Assembly: GCA_018240865.1 (NCBI GenBank)
Contig: JAFEEY010000031.1
Location: forward strand, 1 to 64,000
DNA: 64,000 bases
Source of the DNA: Pseudomonadota bacterium
Lineage (GTDB): Bacteria > Pseudomonadota > Alphaproteobacteria > Sphingomonadales > Sphingomonadaceae
Direction of reading: 5' to 3'
A program made the position numbers and the translations under genes. The notes beneath the pieces were generated by a model. It did no database searches and had not been told where the DNA came from. It worked only from the letters and a program-made list of their open reading frames with translations. The first letter of the stretch is position 1, and each line of letters opens with the position of its first letter. Positions 27,419 through 37,390 of the stretch are shown piece by piece.

Positions 27419-27895
27419 ATGAAAATCGAACTACGGCGCATTTCCTACAACGCCGCGCTCTCGCGGGAAACCGCGGCTTTCTCCGCAGAAGTCTGGATCG
27501 ATGACGCACTTGCGTTCCACGCGCGCAACCACGGAACGGGCGGGGCAGACCTCTACCATCAGGTCGGCCGCTGGACCGAAGCCGAAGTCAACGCCTGGCT
27601 CAAGGTCAACCGGCCGCCCCGCTGCCTCGGCGATATTGCCTGTGATCACGATCTCGAAATCGAGGTGAGCGATCTGCTCATTCGCGGCGTCGAGGGCCGC
27701 CGCCTGAAGCGCCTGCTCCGTACCAATCTGGTAACGATCGAGAGCGGTCAGATTCTACAATATCCGCTGCGGAAACGGCCACTCGCACTCGTTGCACGCG
27801 CCGTGCGCGCCACCAATTCCGAGGCCGTCATCGTCAACGACGCCGGCGATGAAGTGTTCGCACGCGCCTTGGACGTGCTGCTCGCCAGCCGCTGA
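27419..27895 (+). CDS. Hypothetical protein (158 aa)
   Basis: Begins MKIELRRISYNAALSRETAA, then AEVWIDDALAFHARNHGTGG and DIACDHDLEIEVSDLLI. A polypurine leader (27352-27390) precedes it. Mixed alpha/beta composition, no transmembrane segment, no family recognised. Co-directional with PRTRC genes. Confidence 0.65.
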   Translation: MKIELRRISYNAALSRETAAFSAEVWIDDALAFHARNHGTGGADLYHQVGRWTEAEVNAWLKVNRPPRCLGDIACDHDLEIEVSDLLIRGVEGRRLKRLLRTNLVTIESGQILQYPLRKRPLALVARAVRATNSEAVIVNDAGDEVFARALDVLLASR

Positions 27896-27916
27896 CGCTC
27901 CAGATCGGAGATTGTC

Positions 27917-29155
27917 ATGACCGACAACTTTGATCCCGCCAACGCGGGATGCTGGATAGCGCGCGGCCGTCCGGTTCACCACGCCCATGCAATCGCCGAC
28001 GCCTGGCAGCGCTTCCCCGACCTGCCGAATGATATGCCCTTGGACGCTCGCATGGCGCGTACCCGCGAGCGCGTCCAGATGCTTCGCCCGTTCCATGAGG
28101 CGATCCGACTCGAAGCCGAGCAGCGGCGTACATCCGCGAACTTCGCCTTCGTCGAACGCCAGATCGCGCAGGGCAGCACGGACAGTCGCAATGCCTCGAT
28201 CCTCCATGCCCGCGCCGTCCATGGCTATGATTGGGACGCCGCGGTCGCATATGCCGATGGGTGCTATGCTGCCCGCGCAGGGTGGGAAGTCCGCCCGCCT
28301 TCGCCGACCCGTGCGGGGGAGCCGGATATTCGCAGACCGGCCTACCATCAGGGATTTCTGGATGGTGGCGGTCAGCCCGACGACATTTTCGATGCCGCCC
28401 GGCGATCCCTCGCGGCCACGCTGTCCGAGCCTAGTTCCGTGGAACAGCCGCGCACCGCACGGCCGCTTCCCAGCCAATGGCCGGGGCCCAGAGACGCACC
28501 GATACCCGCTTCCTGGCATCGACGCCTGCTCCTGCTCGGCGCTTCGGAACGCGCGACCGGGTCGGTCGGCATTATCGCGATGCTGCGCGAATGCCCCGGA
28601 CACGAAGCCATGGTGATCTTCGTGGTCAGCGCCGAAATCGGACTGCATCGGCTATCGACGGGGACCGATCCGGCGCTTGGCAATCATGCCGCGCTGCGCG
28701 AGCAGCTGCGCCAGGGTGACTATACCGACATCCTGATCGTGGCCGATGAGGCGGAACTCGGACGGCTGGACGCCGACGCCGATATCCTGCCGCTCGCGCG
28801 AACCATGGAGCGGACCCGCAATTCGGTCCTTCAGCAACGCGCGCAGTTCCGCCTCTGGCTTGCCCGGGGCCGCGCGCCCGGTGATCAGTTCGCTGCTGGT
28901 CACATCCGATGGGGCAAGATGGCCGTCGGGCTTTCGGGACGTCTCGGGGATTTCACCACACGCTACGCGGGGTCGGCGCAGCCCCGCGGCCACCGCATCG
29001 TCATCGAGGACGCAAGCGGCGATCTCGCGCATGGCTACCGCACCCCGACTGGCCATGAACTCCATCCAGAGATCGTCATCGGCAACAAGGCGCATGCCCG
29101 AGCCGCGATCGCCCGCCTGCTGCGTCAATTTGCCGCTTCGCTGCGCCTGGGTTGA
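27917..29155 (+). CDS. Hypothetical protein (412 aa)
   Basis: Starts MTDNFDPANAGCWIARGRPV with GGAG upstream. A charged N-terminal third, a Pro-rich linker near residues 170-195, then a Rossmann-like stretch (YTDILIVADEAELGRL) and a C-terminal basic helix. I do not recognise it. It precedes the methylase-helicase with its stop about 95 bases before that start. Confidence 0.65.
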   Translation: MTDNFDPANAGCWIARGRPVHHAHAIADAWQRFPDLPNDMPLDARMARTRERVQMLRPFHEAIRLEAEQRRTSANFAFVERQIAQGSTDSRNASILHARAVHGYDWDAAVAYADGCYAARAGWEVRPPSPTRAGEPDIRRPAYHQGFLDGGGQPDDIFDAARRSLAATLSEPSSVEQPRTARPLPSQWPGPRDAPIPASWHRRLLLLGASERATGSVGIIAMLRECPGHEAMVIFVVSAEIGLHRLSTGTDPALGNHAALREQLRQGDYTDILIVADEAELGRLDADADILPLARTMERTRNSVLQQRAQFRLWLARGRAPGDQFAAGHIRWGKMAVGLSGRLGDFTTRYAGSAQPRGHRIVIEDASGDLAHGYRTPTGHELHPEIVIGNKAHARAAIARLLRQFAASLRLG

Positions 29156-29250
29156 CCCGACGCGCAGCGCAAGACCCGCTGGCACACGCTGACACCCCCA
29201 ACGGGACGCCATCCGGCGCCGGCGAGACCATCAAAAAAAGGAAGCATTCC

Positions 29251-32200
29251 ATGCGAAACAGTGCATCGGCGCTGGCTCTCCAGCTGTGCCTGGATTTCGA
29301 CCAACCCGCCGCGCCTGCCAGGGTTCAATCAGCTCCTGATACTCTGGAATTGCCACTCCTCTCGCCGAAAACGGTCGTTGCCGCCACATCGGCACCGCTC
29401 GATCTGGTCGATTTTTCCTTTGTCATGGGTCGGACCCTGGCGGCTTCATGGAAGGGCCGCGCGCACGACAATCTCGAGGCGATCAGGCTGTTGAACCTCC
29501 TCGATCGCGAGCAGCGACCGGCGACACCGGATGAGCAGATTGCCATTGCCAAATTCGTCGGCTTCGGGGCGTCCGAATTAGCCAACAACATCTTCGCCGA
29601 TCGCACGAGCGGCTTTCGAGAAGGTTGGGAGGAGCTGGGGCACAGCCTGGTCGCGGAAACGACCGATGTTGAGCTTCAGTCGCTCAAGCGGGCGACGCAA
29701 TATGCCCATTACACGCCCGAATATATCGTCCGGGCCATGTGGGAGGCCGCTCGGCTTCTCGGCTTCCGCGGGGGACAAATTCTCGAGCCGGGATGCGGGA
29801 GCGGCCTGTTCATGGGTCTGCGACCCGGCTTTCTGTCCAGCGACACGATATTCGTCGGCGTCGAGAACGATCCCGTCACCGCCCGCGTCGCGCGCGCTCT
29901 CTATCCCAAACAGGTCATTCGCTGCATTGATTTCGACAAGGCTACGTTGCCAGGCGACTTTGACCTTGCGATCGGAAATCCGCCTTTCTCGAATCTCACC
30001 ATCCACGACAGGACCGAACTCGGTCGGCTCGGCCTGTCACTGCACGATTTCTTCATCGCCAAATCGCTCGAGCACCTCCGGGTGGGCGGCATCGCGCTGT
30101 TCGTGACGTCGCGTTATTCGCTGGACAAGAGCGATCCCAAAGCCCGCCGCCACATCGACGGCATTGCCGATTTCCTCGGAGCCGTGCGTCTGCCGGCTAA
30201 GGCCATGCGGCAAGAGGCCGGCACCGACGTCGTGGTCGATATCCTGCTCTTCCACAAGCGCGCGCCGGAAACCCCGCGGCCCGAGTGCAACTGGATCGAA
30301 CTTGGCGAGGTTCCCGACAGTGACGAGGGATGCGGACCGCTCCGGATCAACCGCTATTTCCTCGATAATCCCGGTCATGTGCTGGGCACACACGAATGGC
30401 GGAACGGCCAGTTCGGCAGGGATTATAATTGCGCAGCGGAGTCAGGCGTCGATCTGGGTGCGGCACTCGCTGCCACTTTGACGGCAATCGCGTCGAACCA
30501 CAAAGGTATCTGCAAGCCGATCGAGCGCACAACATTGCTGCGCGACACGCTCAACGTCACGACGGACGTAGCAATCGGCACCGCGGCCGATGAAGCGGAC
30601 TTCAAGGAAGGCAGCTATCTCGTCTCGGACGGTGCCCTCCACCAGATCATCAACGGCTTCCCGACGATCGTTGGCGTAAAATCCGGACGCGGTGGCGCCG
30701 GACTGTTTCCCAAGCACGCAGCCATAATCAGAGCCCTCATTCCAATCCGCGATACGATTCGCGCGATCCTGCGCGCCCAGCTCAATGATCAGCCCTATGC
30801 GGGCTCTCAGGAAAAGCTGCTCGCGCACTATCGGCAATTCACCAAGAAATACGGGCCGATCAACCGGACGATCACCAGCATTCGCACGGACCCGGACACC
30901 GGCGCCGAGAAGGAATATCAGCGCCGCCCGAACCTTCAGCCATTCCTCGACGATCCCGATGTCTGGCTCGTTGCCTCGATCGAAAATTATGACGAGGCAA
31001 ATGACGCGGGCGTCCCGGGCGCGATCTTCACCGAATGCGTCGTCAAGCCGCCAGCAACCCATGAAATCCATTCGGCGCAGGACGCACTGGCGCTGGCGCT
31101 CCACGAACGGGGCCGCGTCGATCTACCCCTGATCGCTGACATGCTCGGGGTCACGGAGGCTGAAGCGCTCGCCGACCTTGCCGGCGACATTTATCTCGAC
31201 CCCGTCCGCAGCACACCCCATTTTGACCATTGGGTCACATCCGATGAGGCGCTTTCGGGTCCGGTCCGCACCAAGCTCGCCCTGGCGCGCGAGAAGGCCG
31301 AAAGCGATCCACGGTTCCTCGGCACGGCCACCGCGCTCGAAGCGGTCCAACCGGTCGACCTCAAGCCGAGCGAGATCACCGCGCGCTTAGGTGCACCCTG
31401 GATCCCCGTGGACGTCATCGAGACGTTCATCACGGAGACCATGGAGGTCGAGACCCGGATTCATCACACCGTCGAGCTTGCGAGCTGGACCGTCGATAAG
31501 GCCCCGTTTTTCGGACACGTCAGTTCAACCTCGACATGGGGCACGGCGCGGCGTGGCGCCGCCGACCTCCTCGAAGACGCCCTCAATTCTCATGTCCCCA
31601 AGATCTACGACACCTGGCGGGATGAAAATGGTTCGGAGCGCCGCGAACTCAACGTCAAGGACACCGAAGCCGCGAAGGAGAAGCTCGCAGGTATCAAGTC
31701 GACCTTCGAGACGTGGGTCTGGCAGGATAGCGAACGCGCTGACCGGCTCGTCCGCATCTATAACGATGCCTACAACAATCTGGTGCCCCGGAGCTTCAAC
31801 GGCCAGCATCTGAAGCTGCCGGGTGCGTCCACCACGATCCGGATGCGCGATCATCAGAAGCGCGTCGTCTGGCGGATCGTTGCGGCGGGCTCGACCTATG
31901 TCGCCCACTCCGTCGGCGCCGGAAAGACCTTCAGCCTATGCGCCGCGGTGATGGAACAGCGTCGTCTCGGCCTGGCCAACAAGCCGATGATCACCGTGCC
32001 CAATCACTGTCTTGCGCAGATCGCGCGCGAATTCCTGATGCTTTATCCCACGGCGCGCATCCTCGTTGCCGACGATACGAATTTCGTGAAGGAAAAGCGC
32101 CAACGGTTCCTGGCGCGGGCGACGACCGGCAACTGGGATGCGATCATCATCACGCACGACGCTTTCAAATTCATCCCGACGCCGACCTCGTTCGAGAAGC

Positions 32201-34467
32201 AGCTCATTGAAGACCAACTCGACAGCTACGAGGCCCTGATCACCGGCATCGACAGCGCAGATCGCGTTTCCCGCAAGCGCGTCGAACGCCTGAAGGAAGG
32301 GTTCAAACAGAGGCTGGAGAATCTACGGGCTCGTAAGGACGACCTCGTCCATATTGGCGAGATCGGCATTGACCAGATTCTCGTCGATGAAGCCCAGCAG
32401 TTCCGCAAGCTGACCTTCGCGACCAATCTCGGCGATCTCAAGGGTGTCGATCCGGTCGGCTCGCAGCGCGCCTGGGATCTCTATGTAAAGACCCGATATC
32501 TGGCCGGCATCAATCCCGGACGCGAACTGATCCTCTCGTCGGGCACGCCCATCACCAACACCCTGGGCGAGATGTATACGCTGCAACGCTTCATGCAGCC
32601 CGACGAGCTTCACGCCAAGGGCCTGCACGAGTTCGATGCCTGGGCGGCCACTTTCGGAGACACCCGCACCGAACTCGAACTGCAGCCGAGCGGCAGCTAC
32701 AAGCCCGTCACCCGGTTCTGCGAGTTCGTCAATGTCGCCGACCTCATGGCGATGTATCGCAGCGTCGCGGATGTCGTGCTGAAGGACGATCTGCGGCAAT
32801 ATGTCCGGCTCCCGACCATCAATGGCGGCAAGCGGCAGATCATCGTCGCGAAGTCCGGCGCGCCCTTCAAAGCCTATCAGAAGGTGCTGGCCCGGCGCAT
32901 CAGGGCCATCGAAAACCGCAACGGGCGACCCAAAAAGGGCGACGACATCCTCCTGTCGGTGATCACCGATGGCAGACATTCAGCCATCGATTTGCGTTTC
33001 GTCGATCCGAGCGTCGGAAACGAGGAGGGCAACAAGCTCAATCTTCTGATCGAGAACGCCCATCGCATCTGGGAAGAGACGGGCAACCATCGCTACACGA
33101 ACCCGGAAACCGGGAAGCCCTATCCGCTACCCGGCGCAGTGCAGATGATCTTCTCCGATCTCGGCACGGAAGCGGCGCTCGAAACGCGGGGCTTTTCCGC
33201 CTATGTCTGGATTCGCGATCGGCTTGTCGAAATGGGCGTTCCCGCGGAGCAGATCGCCTTCATGCAGCATTACAAGAAGAACAGCGCGAAGCAGCGCCTG
33301 TTCAACGACCTCAACCATGGACGCAAGCGCTTCGTTCTGGGGTCCACGGCGACAATGGGAACCGGGGTCAACGCGCAGCAGCGCCTCAAAGCTCTGCATC
33401 ACCTCGATGTCCCCTGGCTCCCGTCGGATATCGAGCAGCGGGAGGGGCGCATCGAGCGCCAGGGCAACCAAAACGACGAGATAGACCTCTACGGCTACGC
33501 CACCAGCGGTTCGATGGACGCTACCAACTGGCAGATGCTCGAGCGCAAGGCCCGCTTCATCAATATGGCGATGTCAGGCGATCGCTCCATCCGCCGGATC
33601 GAGGATGTCGGCTCCAACGTCAACCAGTTCGCGCTGGCCAAGGCTCTCGCATCCGGTGACGACCGCTTAATGAAGAAAGCCGGACTCGATGCCGAGGTGG
33701 CACGGCTTCTGCGCCTGCGCGATGCCCATACCGACGACCAATATAATATCCGCAGGACCATCAGGCGGACGAAGCAGGAGATTGAAGACTTCCAAAAGCA
33801 GATTGCCAGGCTGGAGGCCGATATCGATCGACGGGTTCCGACGAACGGCTATGAGATTCTGTTCAATTGCGATGGTGTGATCATGACCGATCGCAAAGCC
33901 GCCGGTGAACGAATCCTGCGCTATGGGCAGCAGATGCGGACCGATGGCGCAGAGGCTCGCTGGGCGCTGGGGACATTTAACGGCATCGACCTGGAAATCT
34001 CCGGCTTTGAGGCCATCGACGACGAGCAGCCTGCTCTTTCCATCTTTATCACAGTGCTGCACCACGGCGAGCAGGGCAGATTTGAAATCACCGAAAAGAC
34101 GAGACCGGGCACGATAGTCGGTCGTATCGAGTCGTCTATCTGCAACCTCGACGCCGATCTTGCCGTCGTCAGGACCAACCTCGAAGCCAATGAACGGCGC
34201 CTCCCAGCGTTCGAGGCGCGCTTGGGCAACGAATTTCCTGACGCCGCGCTGCTTGAAGAGAAACTCCAGGAACTTGCCGAGCTTGAGACCGAGCTGGCAA
34301 ATACCAAGGGCGAATTCGAGCCGAGCAACGACGACGACATGTTGTTGGCGGACAACGGATGCGATGAAGGCGAGCTGTTGCCGGGCGGACGCCCGACCGG
34401 CTTCGCGGCCTCCGGGGACTGCGGCCCGATTGGAGAGGAGGGGGAGGGATTGAGGCGGGCGTGTTGA
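29251..34467 (+). CDS. Giant N-6 adenine methylase-helicase fusion (N12-class, DarB-like)
   Basis: 1738 residues. Start ATG 29251 follows AAAAGGAAG; the frame is open to 29152 but lacks a ribosome site there. Residues ~180-260 form a methyltransferase: ILEPGCGSGLFMG binds AdoMet and N243PPF is the catalytic motif. A superfamily 2 helicase follows: Walker A VGAGKTF near 888, VDEAQQF near 1045, SSGTPITNT, and LGSTATMGTGVNAQQR with EQREGRIERQGNQ as motifs V and VI. The C-terminus is a charged coiled region ending in a polypurine-encoded Gly/Glu tail. Such proteins occur on plasmids and phages; P1 DarB of like build protects DNA from restriction. That role here is inference. Confidence 0.88.
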   Translation: MRNSASALALQLCLDFDQPAAPARVQSAPDTLELPLLSPKTVVAATSAPLDLVDFSFVMGRTLAASWKGRAHDNLEAIRLLNLLDREQRPATPDEQIAIAKFVGFGASELANNIFADRTSGFREGWEELGHSLVAETTDVELQSLKRATQYAHYTPEYIVRAMWEAARLLGFRGGQILEPGCGSGLFMGLRPGFLSSDTIFVGVENDPVTARVARALYPKQVIRCIDFDKATLPGDFDLAIGNPPFSNLTIHDRTELGRLGLSLHDFFIAKSLEHLRVGGIALFVTSRYSLDKSDPKARRHIDGIADFLGAVRLPAKAMRQEAGTDVVVDILLFHKRAPETPRPECNWIELGEVPDSDEGCGPLRINRYFLDNPGHVLGTHEWRNGQFGRDYNCAAESGVDLGAALAATLTAIASNHKGICKPIERTTLLRDTLNVTTDVAIGTAADEADFKEGSYLVSDGALHQIINGFPTIVGVKSGRGGAGLFPKHAAIIRALIPIRDTIRAILRAQLNDQPYAGSQEKLLAHYRQFTKKYGPINRTITSIRTDPDTGAEKEYQRRPNLQPFLDDPDVWLVASIENYDEANDAGVPGAIFTECVVKPPATHEIHSAQDALALALHERGRVDLPLIADMLGVTEAEALADLAGDIYLDPVRSTPHFDHWVTSDEALSGPVRTKLALAREKAESDPRFLGTATALEAVQPVDLKPSEITARLGAPWIPVDVIETFITETMEVETRIHHTVELASWTVDKAPFFGHVSSTSTWGTARRGAADLLEDALNSHVPKIYDTWRDENGSERRELNVKDTEAAKEKLAGIKSTFETWVWQDSERADRLVRIYNDAYNNLVPRSFNGQHLKLPGASTTIRMRDHQKRVVWRIVAAGSTYVAHSVGAGKTFSLCAAVMEQRRLGLANKPMITVPNHCLAQIAREFLMLYPTARILVADDTNFVKEKRQRFLARATTGNWDAIIITHDAFKFIPTPTSFEKQLIEDQLDSYEALITGIDSADRVSRKRVERLKEGFKQRLENLRARKDDLVHIGEIGIDQILVDEAQQFRKLTFATNLGDLKGVDPVGSQRAWDLYVKTRYLAGINPGRELILSSGTPITNTLGEMYTLQRFMQPDELHAKGLHEFDAWAATFGDTRTELELQPSGSYKPVTRFCEFVNVADLMAMYRSVADVVLKDDLRQYVRLPTINGGKRQIIVAKSGAPFKAYQKVLARRIRAIENRNGRPKKGDDILLSVITDGRHSAIDLRFVDPSVGNEEGNKLNLLIENAHRIWEETGNHRYTNPETGKPYPLPGAVQMIFSDLGTEAALETRGFSAYVWIRDRLVEMGVPAEQIAFMQHYKKNSAKQRLFNDLNHGRKRFVLGSTATMGTGVNAQQRLKALHHLDVPWLPSDIEQREGRIERQGNQNDEIDLYGYATSGSMDATNWQMLERKARFINMAMSGDRSIRRIEDVGSNVNQFALAKALASGDDRLMKKAGLDAEVARLLRLRDAHTDDQYNIRRTIRRTKQEIEDFQKQIARLEADIDRRVPTNGYEILFNCDGVIMTDRKAAGERILRYGQQMRTDGAEARWALGTFNGIDLEISGFEAIDDEQPALSIFITVLHHGEQGRFEITEKTRPGTIVGRIESSICNLDADLAVVRTNLEANERRLPAFEARLGNEFPDAALLEEKLQELAELETELANTKGEFEPSNDDDMLLADNGCDEGELLPGGRPTGFAASGDCGPIGEEGEGLRRAC

Positions 34468-34495
34468 TGCGCCTTGATCTCAGGAGTTCGTCCCT

Positions 34496-35143
34496 ATGTC
34501 CTATGACATCGCCTTTCGCTTTCAGCAGGCGCTCGATCCCTCTGCGCTGATCACGCTGCCGACCGCCTTGCATGCGCTCAATGCCGCCATCGAGGATTGC
34601 CGCAATGCCGGGCGACCGCAGGATAGCGATCCAGCCGTCCTTCTGCTCGCCCGCCACCTCGGCGCCATCGCTTCTCAGATCGAACGTCCCAATGTCGATC
34701 TGCGGCGTGCCTGCATGGACGCGATCGCCAACCTTCGTCGCAAACCCGCGCTCATAGCCCTCGCACATAAGGGCGTCGCCTACGACGAACCCGCGAAGAA
34801 GCTGTTCCACAGCGACGGGCGCAAGGCACTGAAACGTCTCGCCGACGCGCTCCGGCTGGCCGAAGGAAGCTATGATCTTCGCTCGAACAAGGGTGGAATT
34901 GCGGTCAGCGGCGAGGTGACGCTCCACGGCGAGGAGGTTTATGTTCAGCTTAGCCTCGGCAGCTTGGGCCGCGGCAACGAAATCATGTTCCGCCGCGTCG
35001 CCGGTCGCAAGGATTATTGCGGGGACCGCAACCATTGGGCGGACATCGCCGAATTAATGGCCCCTGACACTTTCGCGGTCCGCATCCGCCGTGAACTGCA
35101 TCTTTCCGCTCCCGACGTCACGCCCACGCGGCTCGTCGCCTGA
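34496..35143 (+). CDS. Hypothetical protein (215 aa)
   Basis: MSYDIAFRFQQALDPSALIT to a C-terminal LSAPDVTPTRLVA. Begins 28 bases after the methylase-helicase stop with CAGGAG upstream. Helical N-terminal half; strand-rich C-terminal half (GGIAVSGEVTLHGEEVYVQL). No family recognised. Confidence 0.65.
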   Translation: MSYDIAFRFQQALDPSALITLPTALHALNAAIEDCRNAGRPQDSDPAVLLLARHLGAIASQIERPNVDLRRACMDAIANLRRKPALIALAHKGVAYDEPAKKLFHSDGRKALKRLADALRLAEGSYDLRSNKGGIAVSGEVTLHGEEVYVQLSLGSLGRGNEIMFRRVAGRKDYCGDRNHWADIAELMAPDTFAVRIRRELHLSAPDVTPTRLVA

Positions 35144-35154
35144 GGAGACCATTC

Positions 35155-35616
35155 ATGCAAATCATCGTCTCCCGTTCCCGCATCGCGGGGACGCTGCCTC
35201 ACTATATCTATCGCGCGCTGGTTCCTGCCGAGGGTGTCGCCGCCGAACGGCGAGCGCTTGCCGGTACTGTCGCCGGGCCCAAGTCCGCGGGACGCTTTGC
35301 CTGCATTCGCATCGCACCCCTTTTGGCACCCGCCCGCTATTTCGTTATGAACCATGTCGAGCGGACCATGCTCGCATCTCGCATCGGGGCGGTCGGCCGC
35401 CGCATCGAGTGGCTGATCATCCGGACCATCTTCCCCGAGATGACCGCGGCTTCGGTGCCGATCGTCTTCCAACTCGACCACGATCCGGGCGATGCCTGCG
35501 TCTGGACCGATATCGAGGATCTCGTCGACACTTTCGATCGCTTCGAGCCCGACCTCGCCATCCTCACCGCCTTCGATCTCGGACTGCGCCAAGGCGATGG
35601 CCGCCAAGTGGCTTGA
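35155..35616 (+). CDS. Hypothetical protein (153 aa)
   Basis: MQIIVSRSRIAGTLPHYIYR; 11 bases after the previous stop, GAGGAGA upstream, so same transcript. Contains VERTMLASRIGAVGRRIEWL and an acidic WTDIEDLVDTFDRFEPD. No family recognised. Confidence 0.62.
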   Translation: MQIIVSRSRIAGTLPHYIYRALVPAEGVAAERRALAGTVAGPKSAGRFACIRIAPLLAPARYFVMNHVERTMLASRIGAVGRRIEWLIIRTIFPEMTAASVPIVFQLDHDPGDACVWTDIEDLVDTFDRFEPDLAILTAFDLGLRQGDGRQVA

Positions 35617-35628
35617 CGGTAGGAGACC

Positions 35629-36237
35629 ATGAGGAACAGCCCTATGATCCAGGATCCACCATTCAAGAAGATCTTCAATGGTATCGCGACGCGCAAACAG
35701 ATGTTCGAACTGTTCAACCGCGTTCCAGACTGCCCGCTCGGAGATCGCATTTCGGGCAAGGCCTATGAGAGGCAGTGGTTTGAAATCAAGCGTGAGTCCT
35801 ATGACTCCATGCTCGAAATATTACCGCCCCTCTTCATGCGAGCCGGGATGTTCGCCATGTCCGAACTCAAGGCGGGCTCCGTCGGCTCGGTCTTTTTTGA
35901 AATCATGATCGACGGACGCAATCGTTGGTTCACCGGATATTGCGACTTCAGCGATCATGGCAGTCCCGATGCGATGCGCGCGGGAATCATCGGACATGAG
36001 AAAGCATCCGTTGCCGGTTTGTCGCGCGAAGCGAAGCTCAAGCTGATATGGGCGCGCACGCCGGCCGACTATCGTGGCCGCGCCGGTCAGTTCGATCCCG
36101 ATTCCTGGCCGACCGAACATCACGGCAAGCGCGCTATTCTCGTTTACGAACCGGGCGTCGGCACCGTCCAGAAACTTCTCGAAAATCTTACCGACGATGA
36201 GATCGCCGACCGGCTGCCAAAGGGGCCGACGATCTAG
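35629..36237 (+). CDS. DUF1419-like protein
   Basis: 202 residues, or 197 from the ATG at 35644. FNGIATRKQMFELFNRVPDC, EILPPLFMRAGMFAMSELKA, VFFEIMIDGRNRWFTGYCDF and DYRGRA match what I recall of DUF1419, a family found on rhizobial and sphingomonad plasmids. Function unknown. Part of the long co-directional run of the element. Confidence 0.65.
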   Translation: MRNSPMIQDPPFKKIFNGIATRKQMFELFNRVPDCPLGDRISGKAYERQWFEIKRESYDSMLEILPPLFMRAGMFAMSELKAGSVGSVFFEIMIDGRNRWFTGYCDFSDHGSPDAMRAGIIGHEKASVAGLSREAKLKLIWARTPADYRGRAGQFDPDSWPTEHHGKRAILVYEPGVGTVQKLLENLTDDEIADRLPKGPTI

Positions 36238-36281
36238 CCAGTCCGCGTCCGCGCGTTCCAGTCTCCATCAAGGAACTTTCC

Positions 36282-36641
36282 ATGACAATACACCGCAAGG
36301 TGCTGGTCGTGATGCGATCCAGCCATCTCCACACCGAGTTGATCGAGGTCACCGCGAAGGTGAACGTCATCGGCGACCCGACGAATCCCAAAGTCGAGGC
36401 GAATCTCGCAGCGGTAGAAACCCAGGCACGAGAAGCCCTACGTCGCCAAGAGCCGCTGCCTGGACAATCGGCACCCGGCTTCGGTCCCTGGTACGATCCC
36501 GAAGACGCTTTCGAGGTTGACTTCGTGCTATGCGCGCCCATCGACGCGGCAATGAACAGGGGGCGGATCGTTACCGTCGAGCAGGTCGCGACCGAGACCG
36601 TCCAGCGCTGGGGCACGCGGTCGGAGACGCACGATGCCTAG
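36282..36641 (+). CDS. Hypothetical protein (119 aa)
   Basis: MTIHRKVLVVMRSSHLHTEL with AAGGAA upstream. Hydrophilic; FGPWYDPEDAFEVDFVLCAP near the C-terminus. The stop lies inside the next gene (8-base overlap). No family recognised. Confidence 0.6.
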   Translation: MTIHRKVLVVMRSSHLHTELIEVTAKVNVIGDPTNPKVEANLAAVETQAREALRRQEPLPGQSAPGFGPWYDPEDAFEVDFVLCAPIDAAMNRGRIVTVEQVATETVQRWGTRSETHDA

Positions 36642-36906
36642 AAACCCCATGGGTGCGAATCCGACCCGAGCCTGCACGATTGCCGCGCTGCTATGTGAAC
36701 TCCTCGAAACTCACGTCAAAAGATGCGACGGGGGCGGCCATGGCGAAGATGAGCGTCCATTGGATGTGATTTCGGATGTTCACGACACCGGCGCCAACAT
36801 CGATAGCTTTGCCAGCTGCGACACCGAAACGGGGACGCAAATCTATCTTGTGCTGAACGACCACGCCAAATTCCGCATTGCCGTTGAAGCGGTTTCCTCA
36901 TCATAG
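36634..36906 (+). CDS. Hypothetical protein (90 aa)
   Basis: MPRNPMGANPTRACTIAALL; overlaps the previous gene by eight bases, so probably coupled. Ends DHAKFRIAVEAVSSS. No family recognised. The 264 bases that follow hold no gene I can support; on the minus strand 36920-37010 an uninterrupted stretch looks mildly coding but is broken by a stop. Confidence 0.5.
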   Translation: MPRNPMGANPTRACTIAALLCELLETHVKRCDGGGHGEDERPLDVISDVHDTGANIDSFASCDTETGTQIYLVLNDHAKFRIAVEAVSSS

Positions 36907-37170
36907 AAATGCACATGGCGCTGAACGCGCTTCGAGGAATAGCGCTTGCTTCCCCAGGTAGGGCGAACTCGATGTCGCCAGGATGGACGTAGCCGATATT
37001 CTTGATCAGGCCGATTGAGAGAAATCAGCGCGCACCATCATCAACAGAATCGATCGCCCGGTCCTCTTCGACGATCGAGAGCGCCCGTCGCCGCAAGGCC
37101 TGATTCCGCATCGAACCCGTTTGCATGCGGGAGCGCAACGCTTCCTCACTTCAACCACTTGGAGGATATC

Positions 37171-37359
37171 ATGGTCCAACTGTCTCCCCTTCGCGGGCGT
37201 TTGGCGAGCGCCGAGCACGCATATGCTTGTGCGATCCAGCGCCGAAGCGCCACCGGCCGCAACCAATATGTCATCCGTACCGGCAGTCCGATCCAACCGT
37301 TCCGTGTGACCGAGGCCCGCCCGGCAAAGGACGAAGATCTGGTCCTGCACGTCGCCTGA
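37171..37359 (+). CDS. Small hypothetical protein (62 aa)
   Basis: ATG 37171 with GGAGG six bases upstream; MVQLSPLRGRLASAEHAYAC to KDEDLVLHVA. Basic N-terminus, strand-rich C-terminus (RNQYVIRTGSPIQPFRV). No family recognised. Confidence 0.6.
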   Translation: MVQLSPLRGRLASAEHAYACAIQRRSATGRNQYVIRTGSPIQPFRVTEARPAKDEDLVLHVA

Positions 37360-37390
37360 TCACGCTTCCCCTCGCGATGGAGGCAAACCA

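Noticed and set aside
36920-37110. Minus-strand stretch reading GYVHPGDIEFALPGEA
   Set aside because: Looks mildly coding but has a stop directly upstream, no start or ribosome site, and no recognisable family; too weak to list as a gene remnant.
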